A DNA stretch of 9,039 nucleotides, from positions 1 through 9,039 of the forward strand of contig JAHHUB010000062.1 of the NCBI GenBank assembly GCA_020024175.1, written 5' to 3'. Positions 1-6,204 of the stretch are shown here, in pieces (positions within the stretch are counted from its first letter, which is position 1; each line of letters opens with the position of its first letter). The notes under the pieces were generated by a model. The model saw only the letters and a list, made by a program, of their open reading frames with translations. It made no database searches and was not told where the DNA came from. Position numbers and translations under genes: made by a program. This DNA is from Oscillospiraceae bacterium (GTDB taxonomy: Bacteria; Bacillota; Clostridia; Oscillospirales; Ruminococcaceae).

Positions 1-46
1 AAATCCGGCAGATAAATTTGCCCAGTTAATATTATATAACAGACAT

Positions 47-259
47 TTAATAAAAATTATTTCCTATTGCATTGCAATTTTCAAAGGATGGATTTCTGAT
101 ACAGCATTTTTCAAATGTACATTCATTGAATTTACATTTTTGGAAATTCAAATTTACAAATTCACAATTTATAAATCTACATTCACTAAATTCTTCGTTG
201 CTATAAGTTATTTCACTGATTTTAGTATCTTCTATAAGTTCATTGCAGTGATAGCTCAC
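47..259 (-). CDS. small cysteine-rich pentapeptide-repeat protein
   Basis: A 70-residue protein of unknown function. A bulky hydrophobic residue falls at every fifth position from about residue 9 to the end (I9, I14, Y19, F24, F29, F34, F39, F44, F49, I54, F59, then F69). This is the signature of a pentapeptide-repeat right-handed quadrilateral beta-helix, here about 13 repeats or three coils. Cysteine occupies the inward-facing i-2 position in many repeats (C27, C32, C42, C47, C52, C62), which would form a stacked Cys ladder. There is no signal peptide or membrane segment. The start is GTG, chosen because AAGGGG (positions 268-273) lies 8 nt upstream. It begins 30 nt after the ychF stop on the same strand, so co-transcription is likely. 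It is shorter than typical family members such as Qnr/MfpA and could be a remnant or a complete mini-protein. Family assignment rests on periodicity alone. Confidence 0.75.
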   Translation of the reverse strand: MSYHCNELIEDTKISEITYSNEEFSECRFINCEFVNLNFQKCKFNECTFEKCCIRNPSFENCNAIGNNFY

Positions 260-289
260 AAAAATATCCCCTTATAAATACCTATTTAG

Positions 290-1393
290 TTAAACATTAA
301 AACGGAAAAGAATAATATCTCCATCCTGAACAACATATTCCTTGCCTTCCAGTCTTACAAGACCTTTTTCTTTTGCAGCAGCCATAGTTCCACAGGCGAT
401 AAAGTCATCATAGGAAATAACTTCTGCTCTGATAAAGCCTTTTTCAAAGTCGGAGTGGATTTTTCCGGCAGCCTGAGGTGCTTTGGTGCCTTTTTTGATT
501 GTCCAGGCTCTTACTTCCGGTTTGCCTGCAGTCAGGTATGAAATAAGGCCTAAAAGTGAGTAGCTTGCCTTGATAAGTCTGTCAAGACCTGATTGGTTAA
601 GTCCCAATTCTTCCAGGAACATCATTTTATCTTCTGCTGACATATCGGTGATGTCTTCTTCGATTTTTGCACAAATAGGAACAACTTGTGATTTTTCCTC
701 ATCGGCAATTTTTTTAACTTCCTGATAATATTTGTTTTCTTCTATATTGTTGCCGTTTTCAAAGTCAGCTTCACACATATTTGCAACATAAATAATCGGT
801 TTTGCGGAAAGAAGGGGAATATCAGCGAAAATTTCTTCTTCGTTTTCATCTTTAAGTTCAAAAGCTCTGGCACTTTTGCCGTCTTCCAAAAAAGCTTTAA
901 GTCTTTCCAGCATTTGTACTTCTTCGGCAAATTTTTTGTCAGCCTTTGCAGCTTTGGAAGCTCTGTCAATTCTTCTGGTTACAATGTCTATATCGGAGAA
1001 AACCAGTTCAAGGTTTATAGTTTCAATATCTCTGGCAGGACCTATGCTACCATCAACATGGACGATTTCACCATCTTCAAAACAGCGAACCACATGGATA
1101 ATAGCGTCAACTTCTCTGATATGGGAGAGAAATTTGTTTCCAAGACCTTCGCCTTTGGATGCACCTTTTACAAGACCGGCAATATCCACAAATTCAATCA
1201 TGGCAGGAGTAATTTTATCCGGATGATGAATTTCTGCCAGTTTGTCTATTCTGTAATCAGGAACAGCAACTACACCCACATTTGGTTCAATGGTGCAGAA
1301 AGGATAGTTGGCAGATTGAGCTCCTGCATTTGTAATTGCATTAAAAAGTGTGCTTTTTCCCACATTGGGAAGACCGACAATACCTAGTTTCAT
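290..1393 (-). CDS. ychF: redox-regulated ATPase YchF (Obg family)
   Basis: A 367-residue, full-length cytosolic P-loop protein of the Obg/YchF family, which binds ribosomes and hydrolyses ATP rather than GTP; the family is linked to stress responses. Visible motifs are the P-loop GLPNVGKST (7-15), G3 DIAGL (70-74) and the degenerate G4 motif NMCE (205-208), which replaces the GTPase NKxD and underlies ATP preference. A coiled insertion lies around residues 140-185. The C-terminal TGS domain spans about 283-366. C33, in the PFCTIEPN motif, aligns with the redox-sensitive Cys35 of E. coli YchF. The ATG start is supported by AGGAGT (1401-1406) 7 nt upstream. It has its own promoter (1450-1478). 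It is a housekeeping gene with no evident link to the glutamate operon. Confidence 0.97.
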   Translation of the reverse strand: MKLGIVGLPNVGKSTLFNAITNAGAQSANYPFCTIEPNVGVVAVPDYRIDKLAEIHHPDKITPAMIEFVDIAGLVKGASKGEGLGNKFLSHIREVDAIIHVVRCFEDGEIVHVDGSIGPARDIETINLELVFSDIDIVTRRIDRASKAAKADKKFAEEVQMLERLKAFLEDGKSARAFELKDENEEEIFADIPLLSAKPIIYVANMCEADFENGNNIEENKYYQEVKKIADEEKSQVVPICAKIEEDITDMSAEDKMMFLEELGLNQSGLDRLIKASYSLLGLISYLTAGKPEVRAWTIKKGTKAPQAAGKIHSDFEKGFIRAEVISYDDFIACGTMAAAKEKGLVRLEGKEYVVQDGDIILFRFNV

Positions 1394-1422
1394 AATAATA
1401 ACTCCTATTCAATATATGTAAT

Positions 1423-1440
1423 TTAAAAATTAATTTTTAA
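1423..1440. repeat. 18-bp perfect palindrome in the ychF 5' leader
   Basis: TTAAAAATTAATTTTTAA reads the same on both strands. It lies between the predicted ychF transcription start (about 1443) and the ychF ribosome binding site (1401-1406). It touches a second inverted repeat, ATATAAT-GCT-ATTATAT (1440-1456), which covers the ychF -10 box. It could be a protein-binding site or a weak RNA stem, but pure A/T palindromes also arise by chance in such AT-rich spacers. Confidence 0.45.
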
Positions 1441-1449
1441 TATAATGCT

Positions 1450-1478
1450 ATTATATCTTTAAAAAAGCAATTTAACAA
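1450..1478 (-). promoter_or_regulatory. sigma-A promoter of ychF
   Basis: On the minus strand, TTGTTA (1473-1478) and a perfect TATAAT (1450-1455) are separated by 17 nt. The predicted start is near 1443, giving a leader of about 50 nt before the ychF ATG. The -10 box is one arm of the inverted repeat at 1440-1456. Confidence 0.7.
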
Positions 1479-1487
1479 TAGTAAATT
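1461..1487 (-). terminator. weak candidate terminator after the MurR/RpiR gene
   Basis: On the minus strand, AATTTA (1487-1482) pairs with TAAATT (1474-1469) across a 7-nt loop, followed by GC and six T residues (1466-1461). The stem is all A/T and therefore weak, and it overlaps the ychF -35 box. Read-through from the regulator gene into ychF is quite possible. Confidence 0.22.
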
Positions 1488-1499
1488 TAAAATAAGTGT

Positions 1500-2363
1500 T
1501 TAATAAAGGTTTGCCTCACCAACATATATATCAAGATTTTTCATGCGGACTTCACATTCAATGGCTTTTTTGCGGGAAACATCTGCGGCAATAAGTTCAG
1601 CTAAAAATACTGGGGCAATATATGAGTTAAAAAAACTCATACTGTCCACACTTGCAGTCAGAAGTATATCTGCTTCCTTTGCGTGGGGAGCAGAGCTGCT
1701 TTCTGTCATTATAATGGTTTTGGCACCTGCGTTTTTTGCCATGGTAAATAAAGTATCTATAATTTTGGGGTATCGGGGGAAGTTTACAAAGAAAGCACAG
1801 TCCCCGGCGGATATATCATTAAAATATTCTATAGCTGAAAAATCCCCGCTTGTAACAAGACGCACATCAGAAACCAAATGGCGCATGGATATACCTAAAC
1901 ATTCCGCAACACCCGATGCCACACGAAACCCTACAAAGTATTTTCTTTTTGCATTTATAAGCATATCGGAAACATCATCTATTTTTTCAATAGTGTTGTA
2001 AGAAATGGTTTTCTTTAGATTATTTATGGCAAGTCCCAGCTGATTGTCAGCTAAATCCACACTGTTTAAAGCCTGCATATTTGATATAAGCTTTTGGGAA
2101 GGGGACATAATACTGTTGGAGCCATAACGGGATTTATAGGACAAACTTTGCTGAATATCTTTTTGCAATTCATTAAATCCGGTATAGCCAAGAGCTCTGG
2201 CAGTTCTTATTACCGAAGCATCACTGGTGCCAACTTTTGCGGCAATGTCTGCGGCTGTCATAAATGATACTTCCGTTTCATGTCTAACAATAAAATCTGC
2301 TATGGCTTTTTCGGTTTTAGTTAATTTTGCAGCAGAAACAGCCTCTTTTAAATCAGTCATCAT
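1500..2363 (-). CDS. MurR/RpiR family transcriptional regulator (HTH-SIS)
   Basis: A 287-residue cytosolic DNA-binding regulator. The N-terminal domain of about 75 residues is an HTH_6 (RpiR) fold, with recognition region GTSDASVIRTARALGY at about 45-60. A linker follows, then a SIS domain (about 125-260) of the kind that binds phosphosugars in characterised relatives. SIS landmarks are VGFRVASG (144-151), the FPRY motif (195-198) and AKNAGAKTIIMTES (209-222). The ATG at 2361-2363 is preferred over the more upstream in-frame GTG (2376-2378), because that GTG is inside the only good Shine-Dalgarno sequence, AGGTGG (2375-2380). A second ATG follows directly at 2358-2360. It diverges from the glutamate mutase operon, which makes it the obvious candidate regulator of that operon and of itself. 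The effector is unknown. Family assignment is firm; target assignment is inference. Confidence 0.93.
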   Translation of the reverse strand: MMTDLKEAVSAAKLTKTEKAIADFIVRHETEVSFMTAADIAAKVGTSDASVIRTARALGYTGFNELQKDIQQSLSYKSRYGSNSIMSPSQKLISNMQALNSVDLADNQLGLAINNLKKTISYNTIEKIDDVSDMLINAKRKYFVGFRVASGVAECLGISMRHLVSDVRLVTSGDFSAIEYFNDISAGDCAFFVNFPRYPKIIDTLFTMAKNAGAKTIIMTESSSAPHAKEADILLTASVDSMSFFNSYIAPVFLAELIAADVSRKKAIECEVRMKNLDIYVGEANLY

Positions 2364-2372
2364 ATAAAAAAA

Positions 2373-2380
2373 CACCACCT
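2373..2380 (-). promoter_or_regulatory. ribosome binding site deciding the regulator start
   Basis: AGGTGGTG on the minus strand lies 9 nt before the ATG at 2361-2363. It contains the alternative GTG start, which has no Shine-Dalgarno of its own, so translation most likely begins at the downstream ATG. Confidence 0.65.
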
Positions 2381-2388
2381 GTATAAAT

Positions 2389-2403
2389 TTGTAGTAAATA
2401 CAA
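2389..2403. promoter_or_regulatory. inverted repeat, candidate operator in the regulator leader
   Basis: TTGTA-GTAAA-TACAA is a 5-5-5 inverted repeat. It lies just downstream of the predicted regulator transcription start and before its ribosome binding site, a position suited to autorepression. The TGTAGT...TACA form resembles the TGTARTT-type sites described for HexR, another RpiR-family protein, but with a shorter centre. Binding is inference. Confidence 0.35.
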
Positions 2404-2415
2404 CAATTTATTTAT

Positions 2416-2444
2416 ATAATAAAACTTTTACATAAAAAAATCAA
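2416..2444 (-). promoter_or_regulatory. sigma-A promoter of the MurR/RpiR regulator
   Basis: On the minus strand, TTGATT (2439-2444) and TATTAT (2416-2421) are separated by 17 nt. The start would be near 2409, about 46 nt before the ATG. Spacing is ideal and each box has one mismatch or a few to consensus. Confidence 0.6.
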
Positions 2445-2466
2445 TACTGCTGCAATAAAAAAATAT

Positions 2467-2481
2467 AAAGTTTACAACTTT
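2467..2481. promoter_or_regulatory. second 5-5-5 inverted repeat
   Basis: AAAGT-TTACA-ACTTT has the same arm and spacer lengths as the repeat at 2389-2403 and lies upstream of the regulator -35 box. It shares only a TTTAC core with the first repeat, so a common binding protein is a guess. Confidence 0.25.
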
Positions 2482-2571
2482 AAAGATAAATTATAAAAAT
2501 AATATTAAAATATAAAAAATATACTATCAAAGGGTAACTTTATTATATGCAGGAAAATATTATTGACATAA

Positions 2572-2600
2572 TTGATTAAATTTAGTCGCTGAAGCATAAT
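2572..2600 (+). promoter_or_regulatory. weaker candidate promoter P1 for the glm operon
   Basis: TTGATT (2572-2577) and CATAAT (2595-2600) are separated by 17 nt. Such matches are common by chance in DNA this AT-rich. If used, it would give a leader of about 250 nt. Confidence 0.3.
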
Positions 2601-2655
2601 TAATATATAACTAATACCGAAAAAATAAAAAATGACAAAAAACAGCATTAATATA

Positions 2656-2684
2656 TTGACAAAACAAAAGCTTAGGCTTATTAT
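2656..2684 (+). promoter_or_regulatory. main sigma-A promoter P2 for the glm operon
   Basis: A perfect TTGACA (2656-2661) and TATTAT (2679-2684) are separated by 17 nt. This is the best plus-strand promoter before glmS. The predicted start is near 2691, giving a leader of about 170 nt. No other promoter is needed to explain transcription through the hydratase genes. Confidence 0.65.
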
Positions 2685-2690
2685 ATTTGT

Positions 2691-2860
2691 AAGAAATGTT
2701 GTAAAAGCAACACAAGGTGGAAAATTAAATAAAAAGTTGTTTTTTATAGCTATTATACAAATTTTATGGCATTTATTGTAGAACACGCAGAATCCTAACG
2801 GATTTTCGTGAAAATATATATAATCTTTATGATTTAAAGGATTGGAAAGGATGGTTTACA
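2691..2860 (+). promoter_or_regulatory. long structured 5' leader of the glm operon
   Basis: The untranslated leader downstream of P2 has a hairpin at 2697-2712 (TGTTG/CAACA, 6-nt loop). A better one spans 2784-2810, with an outer stem CACG/CGTG and an inner stem AATCC/GGATT closed by a TAAC loop. The AATCC arm could instead pair with a second GGATT (2839-2843), and its ATCC part with GGAT (2849-2852), which includes the glmS Shine-Dalgarno. A separate inverted repeat, ATTTTC-GT-GAAAAT, lies at 2802-2815. No U-tract follows, so translational rather than transcriptional control would be the likelier mode. I do not recognise a known riboswitch class. Confidence 0.4.
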
Positions 2861-3280
2861 ATGGGCAACGGAAAAAGATTGGTCATTGGTGTAATCGGCG
2901 CTGACATTCACACAGTTGGCAACAAAATTTTGGACTACGCTTTTAGAGAAGCAGGATTTGATGTAGTAAATTTGGGAGTTTTGGTTTCTCAGGAAGAATA
3001 CATTAACGCTGCTATCGAAACAAAAGCAGACGCAATTATCGTATCTTCTCTTTATGGACAAGGTGAACTTGACTGCCGCGGCATGAGAGATAAGTGCATT
3101 GAAGCAGGTATTCCTGATATTCCACTCTATGTGGGCGGAAACATTGTTATTGGTAAAGTTCCTTTTGAAGAAGTTGAACCTAAGTTCAAAGCTATGGGCT
3201 TTAACAGAGTTTACCCCCCTGCAACACCACCTGAAACAACAATAGCAGACTTAAAGAAAGATTTGGGTATTGAAGACTAA
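2861..3280 (+). CDS. glmS: glutamate mutase sigma subunit (B12-binding, GlmS/MutS)
   Basis: The small, 139-residue cobalamin-binding subunit of adenosylcobalamin-dependent glutamate mutase (methylaspartate mutase, EC 5.4.99.1). With GlmE it converts (S)-glutamate to (2S,3S)-3-methylaspartate. The B12-binding signature is complete: DIHTVG (15-20) with the lower-axial ligand H17, the SSL segment (62-64), and the GG pair at 92-93. Length and fold match the roughly 137-residue Clostridium tetanomorphum and C. cochlearium proteins. The ATG is preceded by AAAGGA (2846-2851) 9 nt upstream. It is the first gene of the operon and is separated from glmL by about 60 nt holding a hairpin. The symbol should not be confused with glucosamine-6-phosphate synthase or with mismatch-repair MutS; mamA is also used. 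Confidence 0.97.
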   Translation: MGNGKRLVIGVIGADIHTVGNKILDYAFREAGFDVVNLGVLVSQEEYINAAIETKADAIIVSSLYGQGELDCRGMRDKCIEAGIPDIPLYVGGNIVIGKVPFEEVEPKFKAMGFNRVYPPATPPETTIADLKKDLGIED

Positions 3281-3286
3281 TTTTAA

Positions 3287-3310
3287 AAAGGCACATACAT
3301 AATTGTCTTT
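3287..3310 (+). other. intercistronic hairpin glmS/glmL
   Basis: AAAGGCA (3287-3293) pairs with TGTCTTT (3304-3310) over a 10-nt loop: seven pairs, one of them G-U. It is followed by A residues rather than T, so it is not a normal terminator. It could protect the 3' end of a processed glmS message. Confidence 0.4.
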
Positions 3311-3324
3311 AAAAAATGCATCAT

Positions 3325-3328
3325 GGAG
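3325..3328 (+). promoter_or_regulatory. weak ribosome binding site deciding the glmL start
   Basis: GGAG lies 11 nt before GTG at 3340-3342. The in-frame ATG at 3316 has no Shine-Dalgarno and would add eight residues (MHHGVDFK) ahead of the normal start of the ATPase fold, so the GTG is preferred. Confidence 0.6.
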
Positions 3329-3339
3329 TTGATTTTAAA

Positions 3340-4722
3340 GTGAAAACAGCGTTGTTTATAGATATTGGCAGCACATATACAAAAGCAGTTGCCGTCGATA
3401 TGGAAAATGAAGAAGTAATAGCTTGTGCAAAATCTCCGACAACTGTTATGACAGATGTTACCATTGGCGTCAACAATGCTATTGCCAAAATTAAAGAACA
3501 AACAGGCATAGAAAATTTTGAAGTGTTCAGAGCTTGCAGCAGTGCAGCAGGCGGACTTAGAATGGTGTCCAGCGGTTTAGTCAGAGATTTGACAGCAGAA
3601 GCAGCAAGACAGGCAGCTCTCAGCGCAGGAGCGAAAGTTATCAATGTTTATGCAAATAAACTCAATGCCCATGAAGCAGCTGAAATTTTAGACATAAAAC
3701 CCGATATATTTATGCTGGCCGGCGGTACTGATGGCGGCAACAGTGAGGTTATTCTTCACAATGCCAAAATCATAGCTGATATTCCTTTGGTATTCCCGGT
3801 TATTATTTCCGGAAACAAAGCCGTAGCCGATGAAGTTCAAAGAATTTTGGAAGCAGGCGGCAAACCGGCAGTTCAGTGCGAAAATGTTATGCCTGAATTC
3901 GGTAAACTCAACATTAATCCTTCAAGAGAAGCTATAAGACAGGTATTCCTTGACAGAATTATCAATGCCAAGGGGCTTAAAGCCGTACAGGACATGGTTC
4001 AGGGAGATATTATCCCAACACCTGCATCTGTAATTGAATCTATCCAGCTTTTTGCAAGAGGAACAAAAAGAAGCCTTGGAATGGGCGAAATGGTTGCAGT
4101 TGACATCGGTGGAGCTACCACTGATATTTATTCGGCAACCAATGGCTGTCCCGTACTTTCCGGAGCAGTTTTAAAAGGTATTCCTCACCCTGCTACAAAG
4201 CGTTCTGTTGAGGGTGATTTGGGTATGAGATGGAATGCTCAATCCATAGTTTCTTTGGTTGAAGAAGACTTCTTCTGCGAATATGCAGATGTAAGCCCCG
4301 AAAAACTCAGAGCAACTTTGGCAAAATATAAAGAAAATCCAGAACTTCTTCCTGAAGATGAGGAAGAAAGACGCATAGATTTGCAGCTTGCAAGACAAGC
4401 CGCATTCATTGCAATGACAAGACACGCAGGCAGTGTGGAAAAGATTTTCACACCACTGGGTGAAAGCTATCTTCAAACAGGCAAAAATCTCTATGATATT
4501 CAGTTTGTACTGGGAACAGGCGGCTCTATTATAAATAACCCCAACCCCAAGGAAATTCTCTCCGGTGTTGAGGCTACTCCAAAGGAACCTTTTGCCCTTA
4601 TGCCTAAAAAACCCAAGTATATCCTTGATAAGAAATACATCTTGTCTGCAATGGGACTTTTAAGTCAAGTGGATCCTGAAATGGCTCTGCGTATTATGAA
4701 GAAAGAGATGGTAATTTTATAA
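3340..4722 (+). CDS. glmL: glutamate mutase reactivating ATPase GlmL/MutL
   Basis: A 460-residue ASKHA (Hsp70/actin-like) ATPase of the GlmL/MutL family. It maintains glutamate mutase, in established work by ATP-dependent exchange of damaged cobalamin. Nucleotide-binding motifs are all present: phosphate-1 FIDIGSTYTK (6-15), a mid-domain VIISGNKAVADEV stretch, phosphate-2 VAVDIGGATTD (252-262) and the adenosine motif VLGTGGS (390-396). The GTG start at 3340 places the first beta strand at the very N-terminus, as usual in the family. A longer start at 3316 is possible but lacks a ribosome binding site. Its stop overlaps the glmE start by one base (TAATG), implying translational coupling. The rare start codon and weak ribosome binding site suggest fewer copies than its enzyme partners, as fits a chaperone. 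It is not related to mismatch-repair MutL. Confidence 0.95.
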   Translation: MKTALFIDIGSTYTKAVAVDMENEEVIACAKSPTTVMTDVTIGVNNAIAKIKEQTGIENFEVFRACSSAAGGLRMVSSGLVRDLTAEAARQAALSAGAKVINVYANKLNAHEAAEILDIKPDIFMLAGGTDGGNSEVILHNAKIIADIPLVFPVIISGNKAVADEVQRILEAGGKPAVQCENVMPEFGKLNINPSREAIRQVFLDRIINAKGLKAVQDMVQGDIIPTPASVIESIQLFARGTKRSLGMGEMVAVDIGGATTDIYSATNGCPVLSGAVLKGIPHPATKRSVEGDLGMRWNAQSIVSLVEEDFFCEYADVSPEKLRATLAKYKENPELLPEDEEERRIDLQLARQAAFIAMTRHAGSVEKIFTPLGESYLQTGKNLYDIQFVLGTGGSIINNPNPKEILSGVEATPKEPFALMPKKPKYILDKKYILSAMGLLSQVDPEMALRIMKKEMVIL

Positions 4723-6179
4723 TGGCTTATAAATCTAATAAACTGAGCATGGACGAATTTAACAAAATTCGTAAAGAAGTTTTGGCATCTTGGCCTACAG
4801 GTAAAGATGTTGATATTCAAAGCGGTATTGACTTCCACAAGAGTCTTCCCGAACACAGAGTTTTTGCTAAGAAACTCGAAAAAGCTAAAAACGAAGGCGT
4901 AACACTTATTCAGCCTCGTGCCGGTGTTGCTATGCTTGATAAACATATCAAACTTCTCCAATACCTTGAAAAATACGGTGAAGCTGATCTTTTGCCTTCC
5001 ACAATCGACTCTTACACAAGACAGAACAGATATCAGGAAGCTGAAGATGCTATCAAGGAAGAAAGAGAAAAGAACCTTGAAAGATCTTTGCTCAATGGTT
5101 TCCCTGCACTTAACTGGGGTGTTGAAGCTTGCCGTAAGGTAATTGACAGTGTTAATGTTCCTGTTCAGGTGCGTCATGGTACACCTGATGCAAGACTTCT
5201 TACAGAAATCTGCTATGCCGGCGGTTTCACATCTTACGAAGGCGGCGGTATTTCCTACAATGTTCCTTATGCTAAAAGTGTTACACTTGAAAGAACACTT
5301 ACAGACTGGATATATGTTGACAGACTTACAGGTCTTTACGAAGAAGCAGGTGTTACAATCAACAGAGAACCATACGGTCCTTTGACAGGTACATTGGTTC
5401 CACCATGTATCTCCAACGCTGTTGCTGTATTTGAAGCACTTCTCGCTGCTGAACAGGGCTGTAAGAGTATCACAGTAGGTTACGGTCAATGCGGTAACTT
5501 GTACCAGGATATTGCTGCAATCAGATCCCTTATGAAGATGACAGAAGAATACCTCCACAAGTACGGATTTAATGATGTTGTTGTAACATCTGTATTCCAC
5601 CAGTGGATGGGCGGATTCCCACAGGATGAAGCTAAGGCATTCGGTGTTATTTCCTGGGGTGCTGCAACAGCTGCTTTGGCAGGTGCAACAAAAGTTATTG
5701 TTAAAACTCCTCACGAGGCTATGGGTATTCCTACAATGGAAGCTAATGCTCAGGGTCTTAGAGCTACAAAGCAGGTTTGCAGTATGCTGGACTGCGAAGT
5801 TATGGCTAACACTGCTGAAATTCAAGCTGAAATTGATGTTATTGATGCTGAAACAAAGTGCATAGTTGACTCCTGTCTTGAAATCGGCAAGGACAACTTC
5901 TTTGATGCAGTAGTTGCAGGCTTTGAAGCAGGTCTTATCGACGTTCCATTTGCTCCTTCCAAGTACAACAAAGGTGCTGCTCTTCCTGCTCGTGATAACA
6001 CAGGCTGTATCAGATTCCTCGACTTTGGAAATCTTCCTTTCACAGAAGAAATCAAGAATTTCCACAGAGCTAAGATGGAAGAAAGAGCTAAGTTTGAAGG
6101 CAGACCTGTTAGCTTTAAGATGGTTATTGACGATGTTTACGCAATTTCCAGAGGTAAGCTCATTGGTAGGCCAGAGTAA
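4722..6179 (+). CDS. glmE: glutamate mutase epsilon subunit (catalytic, GlmE/MutE)
   Basis: The 485-residue TIM-barrel catalytic subunit of glutamate mutase (EC 5.4.99.1), which forms the heterotetramer with GlmS and holds substrate and adenosylcobalamin between them. The arginine claw that grips the substrate carboxylates is intact: R66 (IQPRAG), R100 (SYTRQNR) and R151 (VRHGTPDAR). E173, Y179 and Y183 lie in YEGGGISYNVPY. From memory these match Arg66, Arg100, Arg149, Glu171, Tyr177 and Tyr181 of the C. cochlearium enzyme, with a two-residue offset after R100. The usual length is about 483. The start overlaps the glmL stop by one base and only a poor Shine-Dalgarno-like GAGATGG precedes it, so translation probably depends on ribosomes finishing glmL. 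A gap of about 100 nt with a hairpin separates it from mal. Confidence 0.97.
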   Translation: MAYKSNKLSMDEFNKIRKEVLASWPTGKDVDIQSGIDFHKSLPEHRVFAKKLEKAKNEGVTLIQPRAGVAMLDKHIKLLQYLEKYGEADLLPSTIDSYTRQNRYQEAEDAIKEEREKNLERSLLNGFPALNWGVEACRKVIDSVNVPVQVRHGTPDARLLTEICYAGGFTSYEGGGISYNVPYAKSVTLERTLTDWIYVDRLTGLYEEAGVTINREPYGPLTGTLVPPCISNAVAVFEALLAAEQGCKSITVGYGQCGNLYQDIAAIRSLMKMTEEYLHKYGFNDVVVTSVFHQWMGGFPQDEAKAFGVISWGAATAALAGATKVIVKTPHEAMGIPTMEANAQGLRATKQVCSMLDCEVMANTAEIQAEIDVIDAETKCIVDSCLEIGKDNFFDAVVAGFEAGLIDVPFAPSKYNKGAALPARDNTGCIRFLDFGNLPFTEEIKNFHRAKMEERAKFEGRPVSFKMVIDDVYAISRGKLIGRPE

Positions 6180-6204
6180 CAGATTGGCTGTAAAAAAATA
6201 AATT

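Larger units (their letters stand above)
2364..2860. other. divergent intergenic control region
   Basis: About 500 very AT-rich bases lie between the divergent regulator and glmS genes. The left part holds the regulator's ribosome binding site and promoter and two short inverted repeats. The middle holds two plus-strand promoter candidates. The right third is the glmS leader with two hairpins. I see no tRNA, mobile element, CRISPR repeat or cobalamin riboswitch core. The open minus-strand frame at 2505-2786 looks like AT-rich noise rather than a gene. Confidence 0.8.

Noticed and set aside
876..1387. Plus-strand open frames opposite ychF
   Set aside because: Overlapping frames antisense to a full-length, motif-complete ychF; no start signals or domains.
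2563..2568. Perfect TTGACA as an additional -35 box
   Set aside because: No acceptable -10 element lies 16-18 nt downstream.
2711..2735. AAGGTGG in the leader as a ribosome binding site for a small gene
   Set aside because: No usable start codon with a meaningful frame follows; GTG GAA AAT stops immediately.
2768..2781. TGGCA...TTGTA as a sigma-54 promoter
   Set aside because: The required GG-N10-GC spacing fails: the bases at the GC position are AG. No enhancer-binding regulator is in the window.
2505..2786. 93-codon hydrophobic minus-strand frame in the control region
   Set aside because: Composition (Phe, Ile, Asn, Leu) is what AT-rich noncoding DNA yields. It runs across the best plus-strand promoter and the glmS leader. 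The GTG start has an AGGA nearby, so a small membrane protein is not fully excluded, but there is no positive evidence.
2802..2815. ATTTTC-GT-GAAAAT as a CodY box
   Set aside because: The CodY consensus has a single central base, whereas this has two and weaker flanks. It may simply be part of the leader hairpin.
4665..6065. 466-codon open frame on the minus strand opposite glmE
   Set aside because: It lies antisense to a gene with fully conserved active-site residues. Its protein is rich in Cys, Ser, Phe and Asn with no motif, as expected when the complement of a codon-biased gene is read.
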